Shown one piece after another: positions 1-8,944 of a stretch of DNA of 64,000 bases; the stretch's first letter is position 1; the number at the start of each line of letters is the position of its first letter. The DNA comes from Streptomyces sp. HD (lineage in GTDB: Bacteria; Actinomycetota; Actinomycetes; Streptomycetales; Streptomycetaceae): positions 1 through 64,000 of the forward strand of contig NZ_JAQMYP010000009.1 of the NCBI RefSeq assembly GCF_028369295.1, read 5' to 3'. The position numbers were made by a program, and so were the translations under genes. Below the pieces are notes generated by a model. It was not told where the DNA came from. It made no database searches and saw nothing but the letters and a program-made list of their open reading frames with translations.

Positions 1-114
1 AAGTGCTGACCCGCCCCGTACCGACGCGTGTGCCCGGGAACCTGCACACGCACCGGGGACCGCGCGAGGAAAACGGCCGGGCCCCATGAACCGATGCATC
101 TGAACCGAGGCGTC

Positions 115-427
115 ATGACTCTTCCGCAGCTGAACATCTACCGGCACGACCGGGGCAGGCGGGCACTGATCACCCTGGCCGGTGAGATCGGCCCGGCCAC
201 CGCACCCCAGGTGCGCGCCGCTCTGGAGCGGTGCCTGCATGACGGCATCACCACCATCGACGTCGATCTGACCACCGTCGGCCGCTGCGACAGCAGCGGC
301 CTGCGCGTCTTCCTCGACGCGTCGCGGCACGCCGCAGGGACCCGCGCGTCCCTGCGGCTGCACCACCCGTCCCCCCCAGACCGCACGGCTCCTCGCGGAC
401 ACCGGCTCCGATCTTCTGCTCCTGTGA
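115..427 (+). pseudogene. STAS-domain anti-sigma factor antagonist, frameshifted
   Basis: The frame from the ATG at 115 encodes a STAS domain of the SpoIIAA/RsbV type: a beta-strand start (LNIYRHDRGRRALITLAGE), then DVDLTTVGRCDSSGLRVFLDA with the conserved DSSGL where the phosphorylatable serine sits. Such proteins bind an anti-sigma kinase and so free a sigma factor. After LRLHHPSP the frame breaks in a run of seven C (371-377). Removing one C continues as QTARLLADTGSDLLLL and stops at 425-427, which is the normal STAS C-terminus and gives about 103 residues. As written the frame runs on to 489 with a meaningless tail. The defect may be a real mutation or a homopolymer read error. The SpoIIE phosphatase downstream is its natural functional partner. 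Confidence 0.7.
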
Positions 428-661
428 CGGCTCCGGGAGAGATGTGGTGCACAGCGGCACGGAGAGCCATCTTTTCTGATCATGTGTGACATGCCGTTCT
501 CTGGCGTAATGGGCTGTTCGGAGCGACCGGCCGCGTCACTCTGTGCGGGTTGATCGCGGTCGTGTCAGGAGCCCGTGTGTCGGTGCGGGCGCTGGACTCG
601 CGGCACGAGGTGAGCATGGACACGGCGGCCGAAGCTTCGACGACGCCGATGGGGTGCGGTT

Positions 662-1903
662 GTGGCGGAAGGTGGGCGCCGACCCGACGAGGGCATGCTC
701 GATCGGTCGGAAGGGTTCGGTGAGCGCCTGCTGGGGGTGCTGCTGGACCGGGCACACGAGATGCCGCCGCAGCTGATCGCCCCGCTGATCGCGGAAGAGG
801 TGGCCAGGGTCGGTGGCCGCGACGTCTCGATCCTGCTGCAGGACTACGGCCAGCTGGTGTTGGTGCCGCTGTCAGGTCGGCGGCTGCTGGTCGGCGAGCC
901 CGAGCCGATCGATGACTCTCCCGCCGGCACGGCCTTTCTGCACGCGACCATTGTCGAGGTGCCGCGGTCCGACGGCGTCCGGATGTACCTGCCGTTGCTG
1001 GACGGCAGCGACCAGGTGGGCGTGATGGCCCTCACCCTGGACACCGTCGATGACGACGACCGGCGGCTGCTGCGCAGGCTCGCCGGCCTGGTCGCCGACA
1101 TGCTGGTCACCAAGCACAGTTACACCGACCAGTTCTTCCGCGCCCGGCGCCGTGAACCGATGAGCGTGGCCGCGGAGATCCAGTGGTCCCTGCTGCCGCC
1201 GCTGGCCATGTCCGTCCCGCAGGTCGCGGTGGCCGGAATCCTGGAGCCCGCCTACGACGTCGCGGGCGACAGCTTCGACTACGCCCTCAACGAGGACATC
1301 CTGCACGTGGCCATGGTCGATGCGATGGGCCACGGCCTGGACGCCGCCACGATGGCGACCGTCGCCGTCGGCGCCTACCGGCACGCCAGACGTGCCGACA
1401 TCGGCCTGTCCGAGATCTACGCGTTCATGGACCGGGCCATCGCCGAGCAGTTCGGGCCCGACCACTTCGTCACCGCCCAGATGATGCGTCTGAACATCGC
1501 GACGGGCCACCTGCAGTGGGTCAACGCGGGCCACCCCGCACCGCTGCTGATCCGCGACCACCGGGTCGTCCGGCAACTGGCAGGCCCGACCACCCTGCCC
1601 GTCGGCTTCGGCGGTGAAGAGCCCCGCATCAGCCAGCAGATGCTCCAACGCGGCGACCGCGTGCTGTGCTTCACCGACGGCCTGATCGAGGAGCACGAAG
1701 CCGGCGAAGAACAATTCGGCGAAGAACAACTCATCCACTGGGTCAACCGCATCGAACACACAGCGAAGGGAGTACGAGCGGTGGTGCGCTCACTCTCCCA
1801 CGCCCTGAAGCAGCAACGAGGCGGCCGCACCACCGACGACGCGACCCTTTTCCTGATCGAATGGCGAGGGGGCGCCGCCGACCACCTCGTGCTCCTGGAG
1901 TGA
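662..1903 (+). CDS. PP2C-type (SpoIIE/RsbU) serine phosphatase
   Basis: 413 residues from a GTG start. Residues about 35-155 look like a degenerate GAF-type sensor. The linker AEIQWSLLPP (171-180) is typical of RsbU-like proteins, and the PP2C core spans about 185-400. Metal-binding acidic motifs are visible: DVAGDSFDY (199-207), VDAMGHG (219-225), FTDG (337-340) and TDDAT (391-395). The family dephosphorylates STAS anti-sigma antagonists, and one is encoded just upstream. The start is uncertain because no strong ribosome binding site precedes it. A second in-frame methionine lies at residue 12. Confidence 0.88.
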   Translation: MAEGGRRPDEGMLDRSEGFGERLLGVLLDRAHEMPPQLIAPLIAEEVARVGGRDVSILLQDYGQLVLVPLSGRRLLVGEPEPIDDSPAGTAFLHATIVEVPRSDGVRMYLPLLDGSDQVGVMALTLDTVDDDDRRLLRRLAGLVADMLVTKHSYTDQFFRARRREPMSVAAEIQWSLLPPLAMSVPQVAVAGILEPAYDVAGDSFDYALNEDILHVAMVDAMGHGLDAATMATVAVGAYRHARRADIGLSEIYAFMDRAIAEQFGPDHFVTAQMMRLNIATGHLQWVNAGHPAPLLIRDHRVVRQLAGPTTLPVGFGGEEPRISQQMLQRGDRVLCFTDGLIEEHEAGEEQFGEEQLIHWVNRIEHTAKGVRAVVRSLSHALKQQRGGRTTDDATLFLIEWRGGAADHLVLLE

Positions 1904-1971
1904 GCCGACAACCGCACCACCGAAGACAGGGCCGACGCCACAGCGACCCGGTGCCTGCCCAGCCCCGGTAC

Positions 1972-2829
1972 TCACTCGCCCCTGGCTGTCCGCCGGTGCA
2001 CCCTCGACCACGGCCGACACCGTCCATGTCCTGGGATGGGACGGCTTCGGACCGTCCCTGACACGACGCGAGGACTACGCTGTTGTACAGACGTCCCAGA
2101 CCCCGGCGGCACGCTGTTTGCTGAACACAGATGGCCGCGGGGTACGGACTCCACGTCTGTCACCCGGCACATCCCCGGAGGGAACGGGGCGGGTCCTCCG
2201 GCCTGCTGCGCCGGCTGGGGACCCGCCGTTGCTCCGCCTCCGCCGAAAATTCGCCCCAGTCGGAGCGCGCCCAGGGGGCCGGAACTCCGGCCGCCGGTGC
2301 CCTGGCCGGACATCGGAGAACTTCGCAGGCCGGCGGGCGCCACCACGTTCCGTGTGCTGGTGTTTCCCCTCGGGGAACGCACCACGGCGAGGCTGAGGGC
2401 CTTGTCGCAATGCCTGGAGACGGTGGCCCGGCTGGGGCCTGACAGCCGGTCGGCTTTGCGGGCGACCTCGCGCCGGGCCCGCTCAAGGAGCGCGTGCGCT
2501 TCCTCCCGTACGCCCCCGGCGGACAGCACCACGGCGGAGTGGTACAGCACCTCCTCCGTACGGAGCGCCGGCATGTCCCCGACCGCGTCCAGGATGCGAA
2601 CAGCCTGGCCAGTCTGGTCCTGGGCTGCGACCGTGTTGCCTTGCCGGAGCAGGATGCGGCTACGCAGCGAGTGGGCCGCGGTCTCACTGCGGATCATGCC
2701 GCTGCGCTGGGTCTCGACGCAGGTGGCGACCGCGAGCCGGTCGGCCTGCTCCAGAAGTTCACCCGACGAAGGCCCGGCCTCCAGCAGTGGAGGTCGGGCC
2801 TTCGTGATGGAGTCCGCGTCGTCCGGCAC
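1972..2829 (-). pseudogene. Degenerate TPR-like C-terminal fragment
   Basis: The open frame begins at a GTG (2829) behind GGGGAGGG. Residues about 20-165 are helical and TPR-like (RSRILLRQGNTVAAQDQTGQ; HALLERARREVARKADRL), resembling the C-termini of NB-ARC or other TPR regulators. After about 2360 the sequence turns into Arg/Gly/Pro-rich text that resembles no domain, so the 3' part is probably not coding. It is also far shorter than the parent families. I read it as a remnant. A perfect hairpin covers its start (2821-2862) and another lies inside its 5' end (2767-2804), which argues against normal expression. Function unknown. Confidence 0.35.
2767..2804. terminator. Strong hairpin, terminator-like
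   Basis: Arms of 17 bases (2767-2783 and 2788-2804) pair fully apart from one G-T wobble, around a 4-base loop GCAG. No T-run follows on either strand, as is common for Streptomyces terminators. It lies inside the 5' end of the remnant frame. Confidence 0.45.
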
Positions 2830-2862
2830 CGGTCCCTCCCCTCGTGGGGACCGGTGCCGGAC
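2821..2862. repeat. Perfect 16-bp inverted repeat over a start codon
   Basis: GTCCGGCACCGGTCCC (2821-2836) and its exact complement (2847-2862) flank a 10-base loop. On the minus strand the loop carries the GGGGAG ribosome-binding sequence and the stem holds the GTG at 2829. It could be a terminator or a translation-control hairpin. The surrounding 2863-3086 holds no convincing gene. Confidence 0.5.
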
Positions 2863-3086
2863 GGCGGGGCGGTGTCGATCCGGGTTGTGACGGCGCCGTG
2901 TCGGTGAGGCGGCGGGTCAGTGTGGATCGAGCGAGTGTGGAAGGTGACCGAGAACTTGCGGCGCCATGAGTGGTCTCCCCTAGCTCCGGGCTGGTGGCCT
3001 GCCTGGGCGAGGCGCGAAGGTTGCGCTATTGCGTCGTGATCCTGCCATTCGGAAGGTGCCGACGAGGAGGTTCCGGTCTCCGGACG

Positions 3087-3115
3087 CTGACTTAGCCGCA
3101 GGTCAGCCGTATAAA
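3087..3115 (+). promoter_or_regulatory. Sigma-70-like (HrdB) promoter of the WD40 gene
   Basis: CTGACT (3087-3092), a 17-bp spacer, then TATAAA (3110-3115). It sits about 55 bases before the proposed start and implies that the open frame upstream of 3116 is not translated. Confidence 0.5.
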
Positions 3116-3169
3116 GTGAGTTTTCCGGTCCGGATGCCGAGGTGCGGCGGAAGTAGCGGAAGTGAAGGA

Positions 3170-6100
3170 GTGGAGGCTTTGAGTTCCGACCCCGGGGCGC
3201 GTACGGCCTTCGCGGAACGGCTGGCGCTGCTGTACAAGGAGGCCGGCAATCCTCCGCTCAAGAGCGTGGCCGAAGCCGTCGTCCGGTTGCAGCGGGTCGA
3301 TGAGCGAGGGCGGCCCGTGCGTGTGTCCGCTCAGCGGATCAGCGACTGGCGGCGGGCCAAGAACGTGCCCGCCCACTTCGCCGCGCTGGTGGCCGTACTG
3401 CATGTCCTGATCCCTCAGGCGCGGCGCGCCCGTCCCACGCCCGTGTCCCCCGGGCTGTACGACATGGGTCAGTGGCAGCGGCTGTGGGAACGGGCCACCT
3501 CCGGGGAAGACGAGGAGCACACTCCGGTCGAGGCCCCCGCGGTTTCCGGCGGGGTGTGTCCGTATCGCGGGCTCGCCTCGTACCGGCAGCAGGACGCCCG
3601 CTGGTTCTTCGGCCGCGAGCGCAGCACTGACGCCCTGGTCGACCAGCTCCGTACGGTGGAGAAGACCGGCGGCCTCGTCATGCTCGTCGGCGCCTCCGGG
3701 GCCGGGAAGTCCTCCCTTCTGAACGCCGGCCTGGTCCCCGCCCTGCGGAACGGTGCGCTGGGCGGCCTGCAGGAGAGGGAGAGGGACAAGGGGCAGGAGG
3801 GGGACGGCCGGGCCAGCACCGTCGTGCAGCTCGTGCCGGGCAGTGATCCGCTCGCCGAGCTGACCAGCCGTATACCGGAACTCGCGGAAGTCCTTCCAGG
3901 GCTCCCCGACACCGCCGAGGCAACCAGCTCCCCCGAATCCACCGACCTCGTCCACGCCACCCAGGACGCCGTCCACACCTGGGCCCGGCGTGAGGCCACC
4001 GGGGCCGCTCCTCCCGTGGTCATCGTCGACCAGTTCGAGGAGACCTTCACCCTCTGCCCCGACGAGGCCACTCGCCGTACCTTCATCCAGGTCCTCAGCG
4101 CCGCCTGCACGCCTCCCGAACCCGGCGACCCCGCCCCCGTGCTCGTCGTCCTCGGTATCCGTGCCGACTTCTACGAGCAGTGTCTGGCGCACCAAGAGCT
4201 GGCCGACGCGTTGCAGCACCGGCACATGGTGCTCGGGCCGCTCACCACCTCGGAGCTGCGGGAGGCGGTGAACGGGCCCGCGAAGGCGGTGGGCCTGGAG
4301 CTGGAGCCGGGGCTGGCGGAGCTGATCGTGCGGGAGGTGAGTGCGGACGGACCGCGCGGGACGCATGACGCGGGGGTGCTGCCGCTGCTGTCGCACGCGC
4401 TGCTCGCCACCTGGCAGCGGCGCAAGGCGGGGCGGCTGACGCTGGCCGGATATCGCGCCGCCGGCGGGATCCAGGGGGCGGTCGCGGCGACCGCCGAGCG
4501 TGCCTGGTCCGGGCTCGATCCGGCGGCGCGTACGGCCGCGCGGCTGCTGCTGCTCCGGCTGGTCCGGCTCGGCGAGGACACGCAGGCCACCCGACGGCGC
4601 GGGACCCGGCGGCAGCTGGCGGCCGAGTCGACGGATCCCGGCAAGACCGAGGAGTCGCTGGAAGCGCTGGTGCGGGCCCGGCTGGTGACGCTGGACGCGG
4701 AGACCGTGGAGATCACGCACGAGGCGCTGCTGCATGCCTGGCCGCGGCTGCGGGACTGGATCGACGACGACCGGCAGGGCAATCTGCTGCGTCAGCGGCT
4801 GGAGGAGGACGGCCGGGCCTGGGAGGAGTCCGACCGGGACACGTCCCTGTTGTATCGGGGGTCGCGGCTGGAGCAGGCCCACGGGTGGGCCCGTTCCGCC
4901 GGGGACACCTTCCTGACCCGCAGTGCCGTGGAGTTCCTGGCCGCCTCGGTCCGGCTGCGCCGGCGCACCGTCTGGATCATGCGCAGCGCGGTCGCGGCGC
5001 TGGTCGCGCTGGCGGTGCTGGCCGTCGGTGCGGCGGTGGTGGCGTGGCAGCAGCGCAACGATGCCGTGTTCGCGCAGGTCCTCGCCGAGGCCGACCGCGT
5101 CCAGGACACCGATCCGTCGCTGTCCGCCCAGCTCGACCTCGTGGCCCACCGGCTGCGCCCGGACGACGAGGGCGCGAACAGCCGGCTGATCTCGATCGTC
5201 AACGCGCCCCTGGCCACCCCGCTGCTCGGCCACTCGGGCGCCGTCTACCTGACCACGTTCAGCCCGAACGGCCGTCTCCTGGCCACCGCCAGCTACGACC
5301 GGACCGTACGCCTGTGGGACGTGAGCGACCGCTCCCGCCCCAAGCCCCTGGGCGGCCCCCTCACCGGCCACACCAGCTGGGTGAGCAGCGCCGTCTTCAG
5401 TCCCGACGGCCGCACCCTGGCCAGTGCCGGCGACGACGGCACGGTCCGGCTGTGGGATGTGAGCGACCCCGCGCACCCGTCGCGCATCGGTGCGCCCCTG
5501 ACCGGCCACGACGGCACGATCTACCTGGTCGCGTTCAGCCCGGACGGCCGTACCCTGGCCTCTGCCGGCGACGACGGCACCGTACGCCTGTGGAACGTGG
5601 GCGACCCGGCCCGGCCGAAGGCGCTCGGCGCGCTCACCGGGCACACCGCCGCCGTGCGGTCGGTGGCGTTCAGCCCCGACGGGCGCACGCTCGCCGCGGG
5701 TGGCGACGACGACACGATCCGGCTGTGGAACACGGCCGATCCCCGTCACCCGGAGCCGGTCGGCACGGCGCTGACCGGGCACACGGACCTCGTGCACTCG
5801 GTGGCCTTCCGCCCCGACGGCCGCACTCTCGCCAGCGGCAGCGCGGACGGCACGATCCGGCTGTGGAACGTCTCCGATCCGGCGCGGGCGGCGCCCATCG
5901 GCTCTGCGCTGACCGGCCACACCGGCCCGATCTGGTCCGTGGCCTTCAGCCCCGACGGCGAACGGCTCGCCGCGGCCAGCGCGGACAGCACCGCCAGCCT
6001 GTGGAACGTCTCCGATCCGGCGTCGCCCTCCCAGGTCGGCGAACCGCTCGCGGGGAGCAGCGGTGAGATGTTCGCCCTGGGGTTCAGCCCCGACGGCCGT

Positions 6101-7195
6101 ACCCTCGCCACCGGCAGCGGTGACAGCAAGGTCCGCCTGTGGTCGGTACCCACGCTGGACATGACCGGCCGCACCGGTGCGTTCCGCCCGGACGGTAAGG
6201 TCCTCGCCACGGCCGCCCGTGACGGCAGGGTCCGGCTGTGGAACGTGTCGGCGCCCGACCGGCCCGTGCCCCTGAGCAAGCCGTTCATGCCCGCTGACGG
6301 CTACCAGCGTTCGATGATGTTCTCCCCGGACGGCCGCACCCTCGCCGTACGGACCGGACACCACGAGCTGTACCTGTGGAACATCACCGACCCGGCCCGC
6401 CCGGCCCTGGCCGGGTCGCCCCTCACCCTGCACACGCGCTTCGCCGGCGCCGACTCACTGGCCTACAGCCCCGACGGCCACACCCTGGCGACCGCCTACG
6501 ACGACCGCACCATCCAGTTGTGGGACGTCCGCGATCCGTCCCGCCCCGTTCCGCTCGGCGCCCCTCTGACCGGTCACAAGGGCTACGTCAACGCCCTCGT
6601 CTTCAACGCCGACGGCTCGGTGCTCGCCAGCGGCGGTGCGGACAGCGCCATCCGGCTGTGGAACGTGTCCGACCCCCGGCACGTCACCCGCCTCGGCAAG
6701 CCCCTCAAGGGTCATGCGGGCCCCGTCAACTCGCTGCTCTACACCCCGGACGGCGACACCCTCGCCAGCGGCAGCGACGACGACACCGTACGGCTCTGGG
6801 ACGTCACCGACCCCCGCGCCGCGACCGCGCAGGGCTCGCCCCTCACCGGCCACTCCGAGGCGGTCGTGTCGCTGACGTTCAGCGAGGACGGCCACATCCT
6901 GGCCAGCGGTGGCGACGACAACACGGTCCGGCTGTGGAACGTCTCCGACCCGTCGGACGTTTCCGCCATCGGCCAGGCGATGAGCCCCAACGCCAAGACG
7001 GGCAACTTCCTGTCGTTCAGCCCGGCGAGCCACATGCTCGGCGTCTCCAGCGGCACGGACACCATCCGGCTGTGGAACCTGGACGTCGACGAGGCCGTCC
7101 GCCGCGTCTGCTCCACCACCCACGACGTGCTGACCCGGGAGAAGTGGCACGAGTACCTGCCCAGGCTGTCGTACGAGCCGCCGTGCGCGCCGTAA
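3170..7195 (+). CDS. nSTAND1 NTPase with 14 WD40 repeats
   Basis: About 1341 residues from GTG 3170; TTG 3179 behind GAAGGAG (3164-3170) is equally likely. The N-terminus (residues 1-85) looks like a helix-turn-helix (VSAQRISDWRRAKNVPAHF). The NTPase begins at CPYRGLASY with Walker A GASGAGKSS (about 173-181) and Walker B VVIVDQFEETF (about 282-292). One membrane helix lies at about 600-627 (VWIMRSAVAALVALAVLAV). From about 683 there are 14 WD repeats (xSPDGRTLAxxxxDxTVRLWxVSD), enough for two seven-bladed propellers. Repeats 7-9 lack the usual GH. The family is thought to sense a signal through the propellers and switch through the NTPase; the ligand is not known. Streptomyces genomes carry many, some linked to conflict systems. 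No effector gene adjoins it. Confidence 0.88.
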   Translation: MEALSSDPGARTAFAERLALLYKEAGNPPLKSVAEAVVRLQRVDERGRPVRVSAQRISDWRRAKNVPAHFAALVAVLHVLIPQARRARPTPVSPGLYDMGQWQRLWERATSGEDEEHTPVEAPAVSGGVCPYRGLASYRQQDARWFFGRERSTDALVDQLRTVEKTGGLVMLVGASGAGKSSLLNAGLVPALRNGALGGLQERERDKGQEGDGRASTVVQLVPGSDPLAELTSRIPELAEVLPGLPDTAEATSSPESTDLVHATQDAVHTWARREATGAAPPVVIVDQFEETFTLCPDEATRRTFIQVLSAACTPPEPGDPAPVLVVLGIRADFYEQCLAHQELADALQHRHMVLGPLTTSELREAVNGPAKAVGLELEPGLAELIVREVSADGPRGTHDAGVLPLLSHALLATWQRRKAGRLTLAGYRAAGGIQGAVAATAERAWSGLDPAARTAARLLLLRLVRLGEDTQATRRRGTRRQLAAESTDPGKTEESLEALVRARLVTLDAETVEITHEALLHAWPRLRDWIDDDRQGNLLRQRLEEDGRAWEESDRDTSLLYRGSRLEQAHGWARSAGDTFLTRSAVEFLAASVRLRRRTVWIMRSAVAALVALAVLAVGAAVVAWQQRNDAVFAQVLAEADRVQDTDPSLSAQLDLVAHRLRPDDEGANSRLISIVNAPLATPLLGHSGAVYLTTFSPNGRLLATASYDRTVRLWDVSDRSRPKPLGGPLTGHTSWVSSAVFSPDGRTLASAGDDGTVRLWDVSDPAHPSRIGAPLTGHDGTIYLVAFSPDGRTLASAGDDGTVRLWNVGDPARPKALGALTGHTAAVRSVAFSPDGRTLAAGGDDDTIRLWNTADPRHPEPVGTALTGHTDLVHSVAFRPDGRTLASGSADGTIRLWNVSDPARAAPIGSALTGHTGPIWSVAFSPDGERLAAASADSTASLWNVSDPASPSQVGEPLAGSSGEMFALGFSPDGRTLATGSGDSKVRLWSVPTLDMTGRTGAFRPDGKVLATAARDGRVRLWNVSAPDRPVPLSKPFMPADGYQRSMMFSPDGRTLAVRTGHHELYLWNITDPARPALAGSPLTLHTRFAGADSLAYSPDGHTLATAYDDRTIQLWDVRDPSRPVPLGAPLTGHKGYVNALVFNADGSVLASGGADSAIRLWNVSDPRHVTRLGKPLKGHAGPVNSLLYTPDGDTLASGSDDDTVRLWDVTDPRAATAQGSPLTGHSEAVVSLTFSEDGHILASGGDDNTVRLWNVSDPSDVSAIGQAMSPNAKTGNFLSFSPASHMLGVSSGTDTIRLWNLDVDEAVRRVCSTTHDVLTREKWHEYLPRLSYEPPCAP

Positions 7196-7269
7196 GTCGC
7201 GCGCAATGCCACTCAGTGACGGGGCAGAGACGGAAGTGATATGACGGCCGCTCGACGGACAGCGGTTTC

Positions 7270-7285
7270 CGTGATCCCAATCACA
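7270..7285. promoter_or_regulatory. CRP-type palindrome
   Basis: CGTGA-TCCCAA-TCACA matches the CRP/Vfr consensus TGTGA-N6-TCACA at 9 of 10 bases. It lies in the 233-base gap between the WD40 gene and the UTRA gene. Inference only. Confidence 0.3.
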
Positions 7286-7428
7286 ACCCCTCCCCCCAGC
7301 CGATCAGTCGGCTCCCACGAGGCGGGCAGCCTTGTTACTGTGGGGCCAGCCCGATCGCTGGTGCATCCCCCGTCGCCAGCGGTCGGGCCTTCGCATGTCC
7401 GGCGCCTGAGCGGTCGTACGCTGATCAA

Positions 7429-8010
7429 GTGCGCACCCCGATCCGCCGTGACAACCACCGGCACCAGTGGGAGAAGGACCGGGCCCGCCGTCCGCTCGAC
7501 ACCCGGGCCTCGACCGGGGCCACGGAGCACGAGACCGGCCTGGAGCCGCGCGACCTCGTCTTCCACGCGCACTACCGCGAGGTCCCCGCGCCCCCGTACC
7601 TCGCGGACGCCTTCGGCGTGCCGGAGGGAACCGTGCTGCTGCAGCGCACCTACCGGACCCGCTGCTCGGCCGAGACCGCCCCGCTCAGCCTCGTCACGTC
7701 CTACCTGGTCCGCGACATGATCGCCGCGAACCCCGACCTCCTGGACGCCGCCAGGGAGCCCTGGCCGGGCGGCACCCAGCACCAGCTGCACACCGTCGGC
7801 ATCGAGCTGGACCGGGTCGAGGAGCGGGTCACCGCGCGGCCGCCGACGCCCGGGGAGGCGCGCGAGCTGGAGCTGCCGCCGGGGGCCTCGGTGCTCCTGC
7901 TGCGCAAGACGTCGTACGACACCGACGGCCGGGTAGTGGACGTCTCCGAGGCGACGCTGCCCGGCGACCGCACGGAACTGCTCTTCACGACCCCCTTGGA
8001 AAGGTGGTGA
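7429..8010 (+). CDS. UTRA-domain protein lacking its GntR DNA-binding domain
   Basis: 193 residues. The N-terminal RRDNHRHQWEKDRARRPL is the linker that, in KorSA-like GntR regulators of Streptomyces, follows the winged helix. The UTRA ligand-binding domain follows (LVTSYLVRDMIAANPDLL; VEERVTARPPTPGEA; PGDRTELLFTTPLERW). The DNA-binding domain is absent: the upstream 230 bases do not encode one in any frame. It is therefore either a truncated regulator or a free-standing effector-binding protein. No ribosome binding site precedes GTG 7429, so the gene may be leaderless or dead. The glycosyltransferase gene begins at or just after its stop. Confidence 0.65.
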   Translation: MRTPIRRDNHRHQWEKDRARRPLDTRASTGATEHETGLEPRDLVFHAHYREVPAPPYLADAFGVPEGTVLLQRTYRTRCSAETAPLSLVTSYLVRDMIAANPDLLDAAREPWPGGTQHQLHTVGIELDRVEERVTARPPTPGEARELELPPGASVLLLRKTSYDTDGRVVDVSEATLPGDRTELLFTTPLERW

Positions 8011-8038
8011 GCGGAAAGGTGGCGAGCGGAAGAGTGGT
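7998..8038 (+). repeat. 15-bp tandem repeat carrying RBS-like sequence
   Basis: The unit GAGCGGAAAGGTGGC occurs at 8009-8023 and, with changes, at 8024-8038; a partial copy lies at 7998-8008. Each copy supplies a GGAA(A/G)(G/A)G purine tract plus a GTG, giving several candidate starts for the glycosyltransferase. Confidence 0.6.
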
Positions 8039-8810
8039 GAGTCCCGCTGTGACCCGGCGCGTCATCGTCGTCACCGCTGTCCACGGCCCTTCGGCGGCGT
8101 TCCTGCCGGAGGCCCACAAGTCGCTGGTCGCACAGGAGTTGCCGGCGGGCTGGGAGTGGCACTGGGTGATCCGGGAGGACGGCAGGACCGACGAGGTCCG
8201 CCCGTACGTCCCCGACGACGTGCGCGTGACCTTCCGTCAGGGCCGTCCCGGGGGCGCCGGTATGGCGCGCACCATGGCGCTGGCGCACGCCGAGGGCGAG
8301 TACGTGAAGATCCTGGACGCCGACGACCAGCTCACCCCGGGGGCGCTGGCCCGTGACGTGGCGGCCCTCGAAGCCGACCCCGCCATCGGCTGGACGGCCT
8401 CCCGGGTCCTGGACCTGCTGCCGGACGGTTCGACGGTGGGCTTCCCGCACGACCCCGACGAAGGGCCCGTCGAGCGGGGCGCCGTGCTCGACTTCTGGGC
8501 GGCACACGACTTCCGCGCCCAGGTCCACCCGGCGACCCTGTGCGTGCGCCGGGATCTGCTGCTCGGCCTCGGCGGCTGGATGGCGCTCCCGGCCTCCGAG
8601 GACACCGGTCTGCTGTTGGCCCTCAACTCCGTGAGCCGGGGCTGGTTCTCGGCGGAGGCGGGGCTGCTCTACCGGAAGTGGGAGGGCCAGGTGACGGGTC
8701 AGCCGGCCCACGTCGACCCGGCGGAACGGGCGGCGCGCATGGCGGTGGTGGAGGCGAGGGCCCGGGCGCTCGCCTCGTTCGACTGGAGCTATCCGCCGAC
8801 GGCCGGGTGA
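8037..8810 (+). CDS. Family 2 glycosyltransferase
   Basis: About 257 residues. The GT-A fold opens with RRVIVVTAVHGPSAAF; the nucleotide-sugar site is visible as YVKILDADDQL (DxD). A conserved EDTGL lies further on (LPASEDTGLLLALN). There is no membrane segment, so it probably acts in the cytosol; the sugar and acceptor are unknown. The start is uncertain: GTG codons at 8007, 8019, 8034, 8037 and 8049 all lie in frame inside or beside the 15-bp repeats. It probably shares a transcript with the UTRA gene. Confidence 0.72.
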   Translation: MSPAVTRRVIVVTAVHGPSAAFLPEAHKSLVAQELPAGWEWHWVIREDGRTDEVRPYVPDDVRVTFRQGRPGGAGMARTMALAHAEGEYVKILDADDQLTPGALARDVAALEADPAIGWTASRVLDLLPDGSTVGFPHDPDEGPVERGAVLDFWAAHDFRAQVHPATLCVRRDLLLGLGGWMALPASEDTGLLLALNSVSRGWFSAEAGLLYRKWEGQVTGQPAHVDPAERAARMAVVEARARALASFDWSYPPTAG

Positions 8811-8944
8811 GAGCCGCTGTTCGCCCACTCGGTGAGGGCCGCAGTTCGCCCACTCGGTGACGACCGCTGTTCGCCCCCGGCGACGACCGCTGTTCGCCCC
8901 CGGCGACGACCGCTGTTCGCCCCCGGTGGCGGCCGCTATTCGGT
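8809..8944. repeat. Tandem repeat array between convergent genes
   Basis: Two 25-bp units (8809-8833, 8834-8858), three near-identical 23-bp units (8859-8881, 8882-8904, 8905-8927) and a partial sixth copy to 8944. The common core is CCGCTGTTCGCCC. The array fills the whole gap between the glycosyltransferase stop and the ferredoxin stop, and supplies the ferredoxin TAG. Confidence 0.85.

Noticed and set aside
2917-2967. 16-codon minus-strand frame with a GGGGAG site, possible leader peptide before the 2821-2862 hairpin
   Set aside because: No run of a single regulatory codon, and the downstream gene looks decayed; too weak to list.
3092-6433. A 1113-codon open frame antisense to the WD40 gene
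   Set aside because: It mirrors GC-rich codons of the real gene, lacks any domain and has no ribosome binding site.
5200-7090. Repeated DNA that might look like a CRISPR or tandem array
   Set aside because: It encodes WD40 repeats of about 130 bases with unequal sequence; no spacers and no cas genes.
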